From Calothrix sp. PCC 7507 (GTDB lineage: Bacteria > Cyanobacteriota > Cyanobacteriia > Cyanobacteriales > Nostocaceae), in the NCBI RefSeq assembly GCF_000316575.1, contig NC_019682.1, positions 744,001 to 808,000 of the forward strand: a stretch of 64,000 bases of DNA. Reading direction: 5' to 3'. Below, piece by piece: positions 53,936 to 62,421 of this stretch (positions are counted from its first letter, which is position 1; every line of letters begins with the position of its first letter). The translations under genes and the position numbers were made by a program. The notes beneath the pieces were generated by a model, which worked only from the letters and a program-made list of their open reading frames with translations, ran no database searches and was not told the DNA's origin.

Positions 53936-54872
53936 CTTGTTTTTCCTCAAATGTACCCCAAGCGATATGAGTATTTTGCTGGATAAATTTCTTGGCTGCG
54001 TCTAGTAGATACTCAAAGTATGTCCGAGCGACGATAGATAATTGTTTGCCGGATGGGTGAACCATGTACCATGTTCGCTTAATGGGAAAGTGTTCTACAT
54101 CCAGAATCGTCACCTCTGATGACTCTGCTATTAAGGTGTGGAGAGATAAAACAGAAATTCCTAAACCACCAGCGATCGCTTGTTTAATTGCTTCATTACT
54201 CCCCAACTCCAGCTTAACTTTTACGGATATTCCTTCTTGATCGAACAGGCTTTGAACAGCACGGCGTGTTCCTGAACCCGGTTCCCGCATAATAAAAGGT
54301 TCTTCGGCTAGGCGTTGGATAGGGATATTTTTTTCCTTTGCTAATGGATGATTAACGGGTGCAAACACTACCAAGGGATTATCTAAAAAAGGTTGACAAT
54401 TTACATCCATATTTTCTGGAACTTGACTCATAATATACAAGTCGTCCAGGTTATTACTCATCCTGTCTAAAATGCCTTCATGATTTGTTACTTGCAGCGA
54501 AATTTCAATCCCCGGATAAAGTTGGCAGAATGGCCCCAACAAACGGGGGATAAAGTACTTAGCTGTTGTGATTGCAGCCAAGCGCAATTGCCCTTGTTTG
54601 AGACCTTTTAAATCTGCTACCTTCATTTCAAATTGAGCTATGGTCTCAAAAATTTGCCGACATGTAGCAAATAATTCTCGTCCTGCTTCTGTCAAATAAA
54701 GGCGTTTACCCACCTGCTCAAATAATGGTAATCCTACCGATTTTGTGAGCTGCTTGATCTGCATGGAAACGGTGGGTTGGGTGAGAAATAATTCCTCAGC
54801 AGCACGAGTAAAGCTGCTGTGTCGTGCTGCAGCCTCAAATACCTTTAACTGGTGTAGTGTTGCTTGGTTCAA
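53907..54872 (-). CDS. LysR-type regulator of carbon metabolism (CcmR/CmpR/RbcR group)
   Basis: 321 residues. N-terminal winged helix (LHQLKVFEAAARHSSFTRAA, LTQPTVSMQIKQL) and an effector domain of type-2 binding-protein fold with REPGSGTRRAVQSLF and AIAGGLGISVLSLHTL. The sequence belongs with CbbR-like cyanobacterial regulators of CO2 acquisition, which sense 2-phosphoglycolate, RuBP, NADP or 2-oxoglutarate. Position beside ccm and ndhF/D genes supports that role. Which of CcmR, CmpR or RbcR it equals cannot be settled here. Confidence 0.88.
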   Translation of the reverse strand: MNQATLHQLKVFEAAARHSSFTRAAEELFLTQPTVSMQIKQLTKSVGLPLFEQVGKRLYLTEAGRELFATCRQIFETIAQFEMKVADLKGLKQGQLRLAAITTAKYFIPRLLGPFCQLYPGIEISLQVTNHEGILDRMSNNLDDLYIMSQVPENMDVNCQPFLDNPLVVFAPVNHPLAKEKNIPIQRLAEEPFIMREPGSGTRRAVQSLFDQEGISVKVKLELGSNEAIKQAIAGGLGISVLSLHTLIAESSEVTILDVEHFPIKRTWYMVHPSGKQLSIVARTYFEYLLDAAKKFIQQNTHIAWGTFEEKQEEGTVNSKQ

Positions 54873-54902
54873 GAGTGATTCTCCTCGAAGTAGCGATTCA
54901 TA

Positions 54903-54954
54903 GATATAAATCTAGTATCACTGAACACTACCCCCTGATGGAACTATGGTTCCA
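54903..54954. promoter_or_regulatory. Dyads upstream of the LysR gene
   Basis: TGGAAC-TATG-GTTCCA (54939-54954) is a perfect palindrome, and AGAT-ATAA-ATCT lies nearer the gene. Both are in the 288-base gap before ccmO and are reasonable autoregulatory LysR sites. Function inferred from position. Confidence 0.4.
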
Positions 54955-55160
54955 CAAAAATTATGACTTATATGTATAGATAAAACTCTACTCTCCCTAT
55001 TACGATAAAGGTATTTTACTTATAGAGTTGACCAGCTATGATCGTAACAACAAGCAAAGTGTAAGATGCCTTCCAACCGACGAATGCTGAATGATGAATA
55101 TTAAATACTGGGTGAGAATTGCCTACAATTCATCATTCATGATTTATAGTTCACCATTCA

Positions 55161-55946
55161 TCATTCTTCCATAATTTCTTCCACAATTTTGATGGGTAAC
55201 TTGCCTAAATCTGGTAACTGAAGCACTTCTATTTCGGCAACTTGTTCTTTGATATTGATTGGTAAATTGAATGGTTGACGCTGTTCTATCCAACAACTTG
55301 CTAGTGGTAAAGTTTGCTCTAGTTCATCTAGTGGGCGCGGAATCACCATGACTGCATTTAACTCCCCAATGCGTTCTGCTTCATACATCCCAGCTTCCAC
55401 GGCTACCGCTACATTTGCCACGGTACCGCGAATAATAGCTGTACATAGACCGGCACCAATTTTTTCATAGGCTGCCAAATGGACATCAGCAGCTTTGAGC
55501 ATGGCATCACAAGCACCCACCATCGCCGGAAACCCTCGCGTCTCGACTAAACCCACTGCTTGATTACTCAGACGGCTATAGTTGCCTTCTTCCATGATTT
55601 TAGTGAGACGAGTGGTGATAGGCAGCACAACGTCCAGGTTAGGATAAGGTCGGGGAATCACTAAGCTAGAAATCAACTGACCAAACTGTTCGGCAGTTTG
55701 CACACCAGCTTCTACCGCCAGACGAACATCAGCGATACCACCTCTGACAATTGCAGTACAATGACCACTCCCAGTTTTTTCATAGCCAACTAGATGAACC
55801 CCTGCCGATTTCAGCATCATGTCAGCTGTTCCCACGATCGCCGGAAAGCTACTGGTAGATACTAAACCCAAAGCAGTGTCCTGGAAGCTCTCTCGCCGCC
55901 GGGATGCCTGGACTGTGGTAAAAGGCTGTTGATTATATGTTTCCAT
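55161..55946 (-). CDS. ccmO: Carboxysome shell protein CcmO (tandem BMC)
   Basis: 261 residues with two bacterial-microcompartment domains (about 25-100 and 130-205: ALGLVSTSSFPAIVGTADMM and AVGLVETRGFPAMVGACDAM), so a trimer gives a pseudohexameric tile. Part of the beta-carboxysome facet. In many cyanobacteria ccmO is separate from the main operon; here it follows ccmN by 179 bases. Pore residues resemble those of CcmO proteins, but transport is not known. Confidence 0.93.
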   Translation of the reverse strand: METYNQQPFTTVQASRRRESFQDTALGLVSTSSFPAIVGTADMMLKSAGVHLVGYEKTGSGHCTAIVRGGIADVRLAVEAGVQTAEQFGQLISSLVIPRPYPNLDVVLPITTRLTKIMEEGNYSRLSNQAVGLVETRGFPAMVGACDAMLKAADVHLAAYEKIGAGLCTAIIRGTVANVAVAVEAGMYEAERIGELNAVMVIPRPLDELEQTLPLASCWIEQRQPFNLPINIKEQVAEIEVLQLPDLGKLPIKIVEEIMEE

Positions 55947-56125
55947 ATGAAGTCTTGAAGATACTCACAGAAAGGATAAAAGCTGTACCCCTGTGGGGAA
56001 GTAAGCTACGCCTAGCGTCTCTCATAAGAGAAGAATGAAAATAGCGAAACCTCAGCCCTTACTTACACTCTAGGCTTAATTTCAGAATTCAGACTTCATA
56101 CTTTCAGACTTCATACTTCAGACTT

Positions 56126-56914
56126 CTATTTTGAATGCTCGTCAGAGGTGGGTTCACTTAAAGATTGTCGATGGGGAAACAATGTGATCAAAAGCCTTTG
56201 TATACTCCCTTGACCATAAATTTGAGTACCGATACCGTTAGAAGATTCAGCGATCGCCTGATCGGGTTGTGAGTCTGGATTGGTTTCTGTGGAGTCAGCA
56301 AGTTTGGGAGTTGACTCTATAGCAGGAGACTCACTTTCTGGAGTGTCAGATGAGGATGAAAGGGGAACAGACTCGTGTTGTAACTCCAGGAATGCTGTAG
56401 CGGAGAACTTAGTTGAGGAAATTGTCTTACCTTCTTTAGTTTCCGTTTTACTGTGTCCTTCTGCCCAGTAGTCCTCTTCTCCATGATCAAGTATTTTTGC
56501 GGAAGCAGAATTAGTTGTAGATGTTTCCAGTTGCTTTGTTTCCACAATACTGCGACTAGTGTCTCCGATAATTGACCCAGGTGGAATTACTTGTCCAGGT
56601 GCAACCAAAGAGTTAAAAACGGTTGTGGCTGAACCAATACAAGCATTTGTTCCTATTTTACCTGGGCCAATCATCAAAAACCCTGCTCCTAGGCTTGCTC
56701 CTGCTTCAACTTCTAGAGTGCCTTCATTGACTTGGAGAATTGACCCCATGCCAACACAGACCCCCGAACCGATGATGATCTTGCTGTTTGTAGCCGCTTG
56801 GAGTATCACCCCTGGTGCGATGACTGCACTGGGATGAATAATTACCTCGCCACTAATATAAGGATCAAAGTTATTACTGAGGCGCAGTGGCGGCACAGAC
56901 ATGGAAATTGTCAC
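56126..56914 (-). CDS. ccmN: Carboxysome assembly protein CcmN
   Basis: 262 residues. N-terminal left-handed beta-helix (about 20-115, hexapeptide repeats such as VIHPSAVIAPGVILQ and IGPGKIGTNACIGSATTV), a long low-complexity linker rich in Ser, Glu and Pro, and the C-terminal encapsulation peptide (IYGQGSIQRLLITLFP, last 27 residues). CcmN binds CcmM through the helix and the shell through the peptide, closing the carboxysome. All parts are intact. Confidence 0.95.
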   Translation of the reverse strand: MTISMSVPPLRLSNNFDPYISGEVIIHPSAVIAPGVILQAATNSKIIIGSGVCVGMGSILQVNEGTLEVEAGASLGAGFLMIGPGKIGTNACIGSATTVFNSLVAPGQVIPPGSIIGDTSRSIVETKQLETSTTNSASAKILDHGEEDYWAEGHSKTETKEGKTISSTKFSATAFLELQHESVPLSSSSDTPESESPAIESTPKLADSTETNPDSQPDQAIAESSNGIGTQIYGQGSIQRLLITLFPHRQSLSEPTSDEHSK

Positions 56915-57024
56915 CTCGGAAGCCAGTTATCAGTTATCAGGGATCAGTTAACAGTTACTTGTACTGAGCGTAGTCGAAGTATCAGTTGTCGAGTTAACTG
57001 TTAACTGTTAACTGTTCCTTGGGA

Positions 57025-58677
57025 CTACGGACGTTGAATAATTGTTTCTAGTACCCGGCGCTTGGCTTTGGAGTCAATCCCAATTAAGCGGACATATTCC
57101 CCTGGGTATTCGGCAAGGTTTGCTTCCAAGGCGGCGATCGCGGCTCTTTCGGAAGTTGCCTCGATTGGCCCGGTACTAGTCCAAGAACCAGTGCGGAAAC
57201 GCCTTTGGTCTACGTGTTCAACGCTAATTTTGTACCCACCAGCCAATAGTTGCCGTAACTGATCCACTACCTCAGTACTCAAGCGGGTGCTGGTTGCTGT
57301 CGCTGTTGCAGTTGCTGTTGTCGAGACAAATGATTTTTGGCTACCAGATGGGCTAGCTTGGCCGTTGGGTCGTTGGATAATGCTTTCTAACACCCGCCGT
57401 TTGGCTTTGGTGTCAATGCCAATCAACCGCACATACTCGCCTTGATGGTTGTTAATGCAGTCTTCTAAGGCAGCAACAACATCATTGGCGGAATTGGCGT
57501 TAATTGCTTCACAACTTTGCCAAGAACCAGTACGGAATCGTCGCTCATCTACATGTTCTGTGCCGATTTTGTAACCACCTGCTAACAGCTGGCGGATTTG
57601 ATCGACGGTTTCAGAGCTGATACGTCCACTACCATTACCGTTACTGCTACCGTTGCCACCGCCGTTGTAACTGTGATGAGATTGAGTAGCAGGCGCTCTA
57701 AAGTTAGCAGGTGCGCCAACTGTGCCATCGGGACGTTGAATAATTGTCTCCAGCACACGCCGTCTACCTTTGTCAATACCAAATAAACGGACATATTCAC
57801 CACTATGGTCTCTCAGACAAGATTCCAAAGCAGCGATCGCTTCACCTATGCTTCTCGGTTCAATTGGCTGGCAACTAGTCCAAGAGCCAGTACGGAACCT
57901 TCTTTGGTCTACGTGTTCGGTGCCAATTTTATAACCTTGCTCCAATAGATAGCGTATCTGCTCTATTGTTTCTGCACCCAAGCGATTGCTCGACACTTCA
58001 CTACTCCTTTCTAACTCTAAAACAGTAACACCATTACTTGTATAAGATTTAGTATTCTCATCCCGAATGGGAGCAATACATTTGCTATCTGCAGCACAGC
58101 GATAACCAGCCCGCAAAGCTTGATTAATCCCAACCACATGATGGGCAAATTCTTCATCCTGCTCTTGCACATCTGGCAAGCGGTCAGCTTGCTGTTGGTT
58201 AGTGATGATCGCTCCCGAAGGTACATATTTACCTGGGGGAATTTCTACATCTTGAATCAAAGCGTGCATCATCACGATGCAACCAGCACCCACCCTGGCA
58301 TTAAATACCGTGGAGCGAAAACCAATGAAGGAATTATCCCCAACATAGGCTGGCCCGTGAATTAGAGCCATGTGGGTAATGCAAGTGTTTTTACCAATCC
58401 ATACAGAGTATTGGTTTTGGTCATCGCCAATTACTCGTCCTTGCTCTAACCCATGAATGACAACACCATCTTGAATATTAGTATTTTCACCAAGATAAAA
58501 AGGTGTACCTTCATCCGCTCTAATCGTAGTCCCCGGAGCAACGATTACATTTGCACCTATTCGTACATCCCCAATCAGATTGGAGAACGAATGTACAAAA
58601 GAAGTTTCATGGATTTGGGGTTCAGCCAAACTCCTTGACCACGGGGTTGGGGGTGCCGCCGTGCTGCGGACTGCCAT
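57025..58677 (-). CDS. ccmM: Carboxysome scaffold protein CcmM
   Basis: 550 residues. A gamma-carbonic-anhydrase domain (1-200) has its zinc/catalytic His75, His102 and His107 and the redox pair Cys194/Cys200. Three Rubisco-small-subunit-like (SSUL) repeats follow (about 230-316, 352-437, 465-550), each with the [19 protein letters not shown] type core, joined by Gly/Ser/Asn or Ala/Thr linkers. SSUL1 and SSUL2 each carry a Cys pair (269/287, 389/407) and SSUL3 none. It links Rubisco into a condensate and binds CcmN. An internal start yields a short form. Confidence 0.96.
   Translation of the reverse strand: MAVRSTAAPPTPWSRSLAEPQIHETSFVHSFSNLIGDVRIGANVIVAPGTTIRADEGTPFYLGENTNIQDGVVIHGLEQGRVIGDDQNQYSVWIGKNTCITHMALIHGPAYVGDNSFIGFRSTVFNARVGAGCIVMMHALIQDVEIPPGKYVPSGAIITNQQQADRLPDVQEQDEEFAHHVVGINQALRAGYRCAADSKCIAPIRDENTKSYTSNGVTVLELERSSEVSSNRLGAETIEQIRYLLEQGYKIGTEHVDQRRFRTGSWTSCQPIEPRSIGEAIAALESCLRDHSGEYVRLFGIDKGRRRVLETIIQRPDGTVGAPANFRAPATQSHHSYNGGGNGSSNGNGSGRISSETVDQIRQLLAGGYKIGTEHVDERRFRTGSWQSCEAINANSANDVVAALEDCINNHQGEYVRLIGIDTKAKRRVLESIIQRPNGQASPSGSQKSFVSTTATATATATSTRLSTEVVDQLRQLLAGGYKISVEHVDQRRFRTGSWTSTGPIEATSERAAIAALEANLAEYPGEYVRLIGIDSKAKRRVLETIIQRP
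57994..58011 (-). promoter_or_regulatory. Internal ribosome-binding site and GTG start for short CcmM
   Basis: GAAAGGAG (58011-58004 on the minus strand) lies 7 bases before an in-frame GTG (57996-57994), codon 228 of ccmM. Translation from it would give a 323-residue protein of the three SSUL repeats alone, the equivalent of M35 known from Synechococcus elongatus. Confidence 0.8.
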
Positions 58678-58798
58678 CGCGAGATTCCTCCTAATATTTT
58701 CAGTTATCAGTTACCAGTTACTTGTACTGAGCGACTTGTGCCGAGCGAAGTCGAGGTAAGTCGAAGTATCAGCCTGTGCACTGTTCACTGTTCACTGA

Positions 58799-59101
58799 CT
58801 ATCTGTATTGGTCTTTTTTGCTGTAAATGAGACGATCTTCCACGTGAATAGTATCTATAATCGCCACCACTGCTGCATCCAAAGGACGCTGTTCATTACC
58901 CTGAATTTGACGAGCGGCACTGCCTCTACTGACCAGTACCCACTCATCTACTCCAGCACCGACAATATCTGCCGCAACTTCGTATGTTGGCAGGGGGTTG
59001 CCATCTTCGTCTACTAATTGCAACAACAGTAATTTCACACCGCGAAGACTTGGATCTTTTTGAGTGCTGACTACTGTGCCACGAACTTTAGCAACTTGCA
59101 T
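58799..59101 (-). CDS. ccmL: Carboxysome vertex protein CcmL
   Basis: 100 residues. Pentamer-forming EutN/CcmL fold: MQVAKVRGTVVSTQKDPSLR at the start, DIVGAGVDEWVLVSRGSAAR, DAAVVAIIDTIHVEDRLIYS. CcmL pentamers cap the 12 vertices of the icosahedral shell. Follows the second ccmK by 6 bases; a heptamer-repeat stretch of 121 bases separates it from ccmM. Confidence 0.95.
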   Translation of the reverse strand: MQVAKVRGTVVSTQKDPSLRGVKLLLLQLVDEDGNPLPTYEVAADIVGAGVDEWVLVSRGSAARQIQGNEQRPLDAAVVAIIDTIHVEDRLIYSKKDQYR

Positions 59102-59107
59102 TATGCG

Positions 59108-59452
59108 TTATGGTCTTCTACCAAAAGGACGGATGGCGTTGACATTTTCCCGGAACTGTTCTACGTCTTCGGTATAACGAATTGGCAGGACGTACTCTAA
59201 GTTTTCATGAGGACGAGCAATGATGTGGGTAGACAGAACTTGTCCGCCGTTGACTCGCTTCACTGATTCCACGCCAGCCGCTACAGAAGCTTGCACTTCG
59301 GAAACGTCTCCTCTGACGATGACTGTGACTCGACCACTGCCGATTTTTTCATAGCCTACTAAGGTGACGCGAGCTGCTTTCACCATTGCATCCGCTGCTT
59401 CTACAACCGCTGGAAATCCCAGCGTTTCTACCATTCCCACTGCAATTGACAT
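59108..59452 (-). CDS. ccmK1: Carboxysome shell protein CcmK, longer paralog (CcmK1-like)
   Basis: 114 residues. Single BMC domain: [40 protein letters not shown], ending in a 12-residue longer tail than its neighbour. Hexamers tile the shell facets and their central pore is thought to pass bicarbonate. Second gene of the operon, 77 bases after the first ccmK. The order of a shorter then a longer CcmK matches ccmK2-ccmK1 in Synechocystis. Confidence 0.93.
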   Translation of the reverse strand: MSIAVGMVETLGFPAVVEAADAMVKAARVTLVGYEKIGSGRVTVIVRGDVSEVQASVAAGVESVKRVNGGQVLSTHIIARPHENLEYVLPIRYTEDVEQFRENVNAIRPFGRRP

Positions 59453-59529
59453 GAGTTTTAACCCTTAAATTAAGTTTCTAAACCTGGCTCACAGAAGCAC
59501 GCAATCAAATTACTTTGTTAAACCAGTTT

Positions 59530-59838
59530 CTAGGTACGGAACTGTTCTACAGCTTCCGTATAACGAATCGGTAAGACATATTCTAGGTTTTCATGGGGAC
59601 GAGCAATGATGTGAGTAGATACTACTTCACCACCATTGACTCTCCTGGCTGCTTCTACCCCGGCTGCAACTGAGGCTTGCACCTCAGACACGTCTCCACG
59701 CACAATCACTGTGACGCGAGCGCTACCGATTTTTTCATAACCTACCAGCGTGACACGGGCTGCTTTCACCATTGCATCAGCAGCTTCTACTACTGCCGGA
59801 AAGCCTTTAGTCTCAATCATTCCAACTGCAATTGGCAT
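59530..59838 (-). CDS. ccmK2: Carboxysome shell protein CcmK, shorter paralog (CcmK2-like)
   Basis: 102 residues, a single BMC domain very similar to the next gene ([34 protein letters not shown]). Main shell-facet hexamer by analogy with CcmK2. First gene of the leftward ccm operon; its promoter must lie in the 590-base region shared with ndhF. Confidence 0.94.
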   Translation of the reverse strand: MPIAVGMIETKGFPAVVEAADAMVKAARVTLVGYEKIGSARVTVIVRGDVSEVQASVAAGVEAARRVNGGEVVSTHIIARPHENLEYVLPIRYTEAVEQFRT

Positions 59839-60429
59839 CGCAGAACTCCTAAAAAATTAATCCGAACAGTACTGTTGTTTGAAATCTTTGACGGGGAAGC
59901 CGATCTTAAGCTAAGAAAACACTTCTAAATTAAGCATAGGAAAGCTTGGCGTCCCTGGCAATATAACTTACCATAATAGTTTATGATAAAACTGTTTAAG
60001 AAAACTTAATAAAAATTAATATTGCCATCTAGTTAATGAAAATTCACGGATTGCTAGAGCAGCCAAATCAGCTTTATAATTTTTTAATTACATTTGTTAA
60101 TCCGTGGTTAATAAACCCTATAATTCCAGATCGGGAGGCCTAATCTGAGTCTGAATGTTTTGCCATAACTATCTTTTCGTGATTTTGGCTACCTGTACAT
60201 TTACAAGCTAAAAGGTATATAAGTTTTTATAATAATCGATATAAATTGACGATGTAGAGGTAAGAATTCCAATGTTATAAGTAAAGTGTAATGGAGCAAT
60301 TAAATATTTTTATTTCGTGAAATACAGTTCTTTTAACTGTGTAATGTCAAGCTAAATATAGAAATCATATTTTACATCAGCTGATTTTAAAATCAAGCAT
60401 TTCATTCTGAGTCGTCAAAGGAATTTTCA
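59839..60429. promoter_or_regulatory. Shared control region of the ccm operon and ndhF-ndhD
   Basis: 590 bases, AT-rich, no gene. Two overlapping TTA-N8-TAA motifs (59996-60009 and 60006-60019), the first within the dyad TTAAG-aaaa-CTTAA, lie about 160 bases upstream of ccmK2. This form matches the TTA-N7/8-TAA consensus described for CmpR-type regulators. A further GTTAAT repeat (about 60095 and 60108) lies between. AAAGGAA precedes the ndhF start. Confidence 0.5.
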
Positions 60430-62286
60430 ATGAATCATTTTCTCTATATAACAAGTTGGTTGGTGCCTTTTTACGGTTTAGTCGGCGCGATTCTAACCTT
60501 GCCGTGGGCAATGGGAATTATTCGGCAGACAGGGCCTAGACCTGCGGCATACTTAAACTTGTTGACGACTCTTTTGGCTTTTGCCCATAGCCTGTTGGTG
60601 TTTAAAGATATTTGGGATAAAGAACCAGAAAGCCTGTTGATTCATTGGTTTAAAGCTGCCAATTTAGATTTATCCATTGCTTTGGAAATTTCGCCAGTCA
60701 GTGTTGGGGCGACAGTTTTAATTACAGGATTAAGTTTGCTGGCACAAATTTATGCCCTGGGCTATTTGGAAAAAGACTGGGGATTGGCGCGTTTTTTTGC
60801 GTTGATTGGTTTTTTTGAAGCGGCTTTGAGTGGTTTAGCAATCAGTGATTCCTTGTTTCTCAGCTATGCCTTGTTGGAGGTTTTGACACTTTCTACCTAC
60901 TTGTTAGTGGGATTTTGGTATGCACAACCTTTAGTAGTAACGGCGGCGCGGGATGCATTTTGGACTAAGCGTGTGGGAGATTTATTACTCCTCATGGCTG
61001 TAGTCACACTTTCCACTTTAGCCGGTAGTTTGAATTTTTCTGATTTATATGAGTGGGCACAAACAGCCAACCTTGACCCAGTCACATCAACATTGTTAGG
61101 TTTAGCATTGATTGCGGGACCGGCGGGTAAATGTGCCCAGTTTCCCCTGCATCTATGGCTAGATGAAGCTATGGAAGGGCCAAACCCCGCATCAATTATG
61201 AGGAACTCGTTGGTGGTAGCTGGTGGTGCTTATCTGCTGTATAAACTCCAGCCTTTATTGGTACTGTCGCCAGTCGCTTTGAATGCGTTAGTCATTATGG
61301 GGACAGTGACGGCAATTGGTGCAACATTGGTGTCCTTAGCGCAAATTGATATTAAGCGATCGCTATCCCATTCCACAAGTGCATACATGGGTTTGGTATT
61401 CTTGGCAATGGGGTTAGAGCAAGGAGGTGTAGCCTTGATGTTGCTATTAACTCATGCGATCGCTAAAGCTCTATTATTTATGAGTTCAGGTTCAATCATC
61501 CATACTACCCACACCCAGAATTTAACTGAAATGGGTGGACTGTGGTCAAAAATGCCGGCAACCACTACCGCCTTTGTTGTCGGTTCAGCAGGGATGGTAA
61601 CTCTATTACCCCTAGGTAGCTTTTGGGCAATGTTGGCATGGGCTGACGGTTTTGTGAGAATTAACCCTTGGGTGATTGGAGTATTAGTCTTAGTCAATGG
61701 CTTAACCACATTAAATTTAACGCGGGTGTTCAGATATATTTTTTGGGATACACCGCAACAAAAAACTCGCCGCGCCCCAGAAGTAGGTTGGCAGATGGCA
61801 TTCCCAATGGTGTCCCTCACCATAGTGGCACTGCTATTACCTCTGATGTTACAGCAATGGTACTTGCTGCCTGATTGGGAAGGAATTGATTGGTATGTAT
61901 TATTAACATTGCTTTCTTCTACCCTAATCGGGTTGGGTGTCGGTTCGACAATGTATTTGGATAAAGCATGGTCGCGATCGAGAATCCTGGCATGGAGATT
62001 TATGCAGGACTTGTTGGGTTATGATTTTTACATAGACCGAGTTTATCGGGTGACTGTGGTCAGTGCAGTAGCCCTACTTTCTAGGATTTCAGCATGGAGC
62101 GATCGCTATTTAATTGATGGCCTAGTCAACTTGGTCGGGTTCGCCGCAATTTTTAGTGGACAAAGTTTAAAATACAGCATTTCTGGTCAATCCCAAGGGT
62201 ACATGTTGACGATTTTAGTCGTCGTCAGCGCACTGGGATTTTTTATTAGCTGGTCATTAGGTTTACTAGATAAGTTGCCTTTTTAA
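60430..62286 (+). CDS. ndhF: NDH-1 subunit NdhF of CO2-uptake type (NdhF3/NdhF4)
   Basis: 618 residues with about 16 membrane helices. Antiporter-like subunit of the thylakoid NDH-1MS complex: FFALIGFFEAALSGLAISDS, KRVGDLLLLMAVVTLS, LWLDEAMEGPNPASIMRNS and LLTHAIAKALLFMSSGSIIH carry the conserved Glu/Lys proton path. Shorter than respiratory NdhF1, as in F3 and F4. Divergent from ccm; with ndhD and a downstream cup gene it forms a CO2-hydrating complex. F4 (constitutive) is slightly preferred from gene neighbourhood, but F3 cannot be excluded. Confidence 0.93.
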   Translation: MNHFLYITSWLVPFYGLVGAILTLPWAMGIIRQTGPRPAAYLNLLTTLLAFAHSLLVFKDIWDKEPESLLIHWFKAANLDLSIALEISPVSVGATVLITGLSLLAQIYALGYLEKDWGLARFFALIGFFEAALSGLAISDSLFLSYALLEVLTLSTYLLVGFWYAQPLVVTAARDAFWTKRVGDLLLLMAVVTLSTLAGSLNFSDLYEWAQTANLDPVTSTLLGLALIAGPAGKCAQFPLHLWLDEAMEGPNPASIMRNSLVVAGGAYLLYKLQPLLVLSPVALNALVIMGTVTAIGATLVSLAQIDIKRSLSHSTSAYMGLVFLAMGLEQGGVALMLLLTHAIAKALLFMSSGSIIHTTHTQNLTEMGGLWSKMPATTTAFVVGSAGMVTLLPLGSFWAMLAWADGFVRINPWVIGVLVLVNGLTTLNLTRVFRYIFWDTPQQKTRRAPEVGWQMAFPMVSLTIVALLLPLMLQQWYLLPDWEGIDWYVLLTLLSSTLIGLGVGSTMYLDKAWSRSRILAWRFMQDLLGYDFYIDRVYRVTVVSAVALLSRISAWSDRYLIDGLVNLVGFAAIFSGQSLKYSISGQSQGYMLTILVVVSALGFFISWSLGLLDKLPF

Positions 62287-62421
62287 GTTATTTGGCATTT
62301 GTCATTTGGCATTTGGCATTTGTCATTTGTCATTTGTTCCCCAATCCCCAATCCCCAGTCCCCAGTCCCCAGTACCCAATCCCCAGTCCCCAATCCCCAA
62401 TCCCCAATCCCCTAACTGCTT
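62287..62421. repeat. Heptamer repeats between ndhF and ndhD
   Basis: First TTTGGCA/TTTGTCA units (62290-62337), then CCAATCC/CCAGTCC units (62339-62412), filling the whole spacer of an evident operon. Typical heterocystous short tandem repeats; the pyrimidine-rich second array leaves little room for a normal ribosome-binding site before ndhD. Confidence 0.8.
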
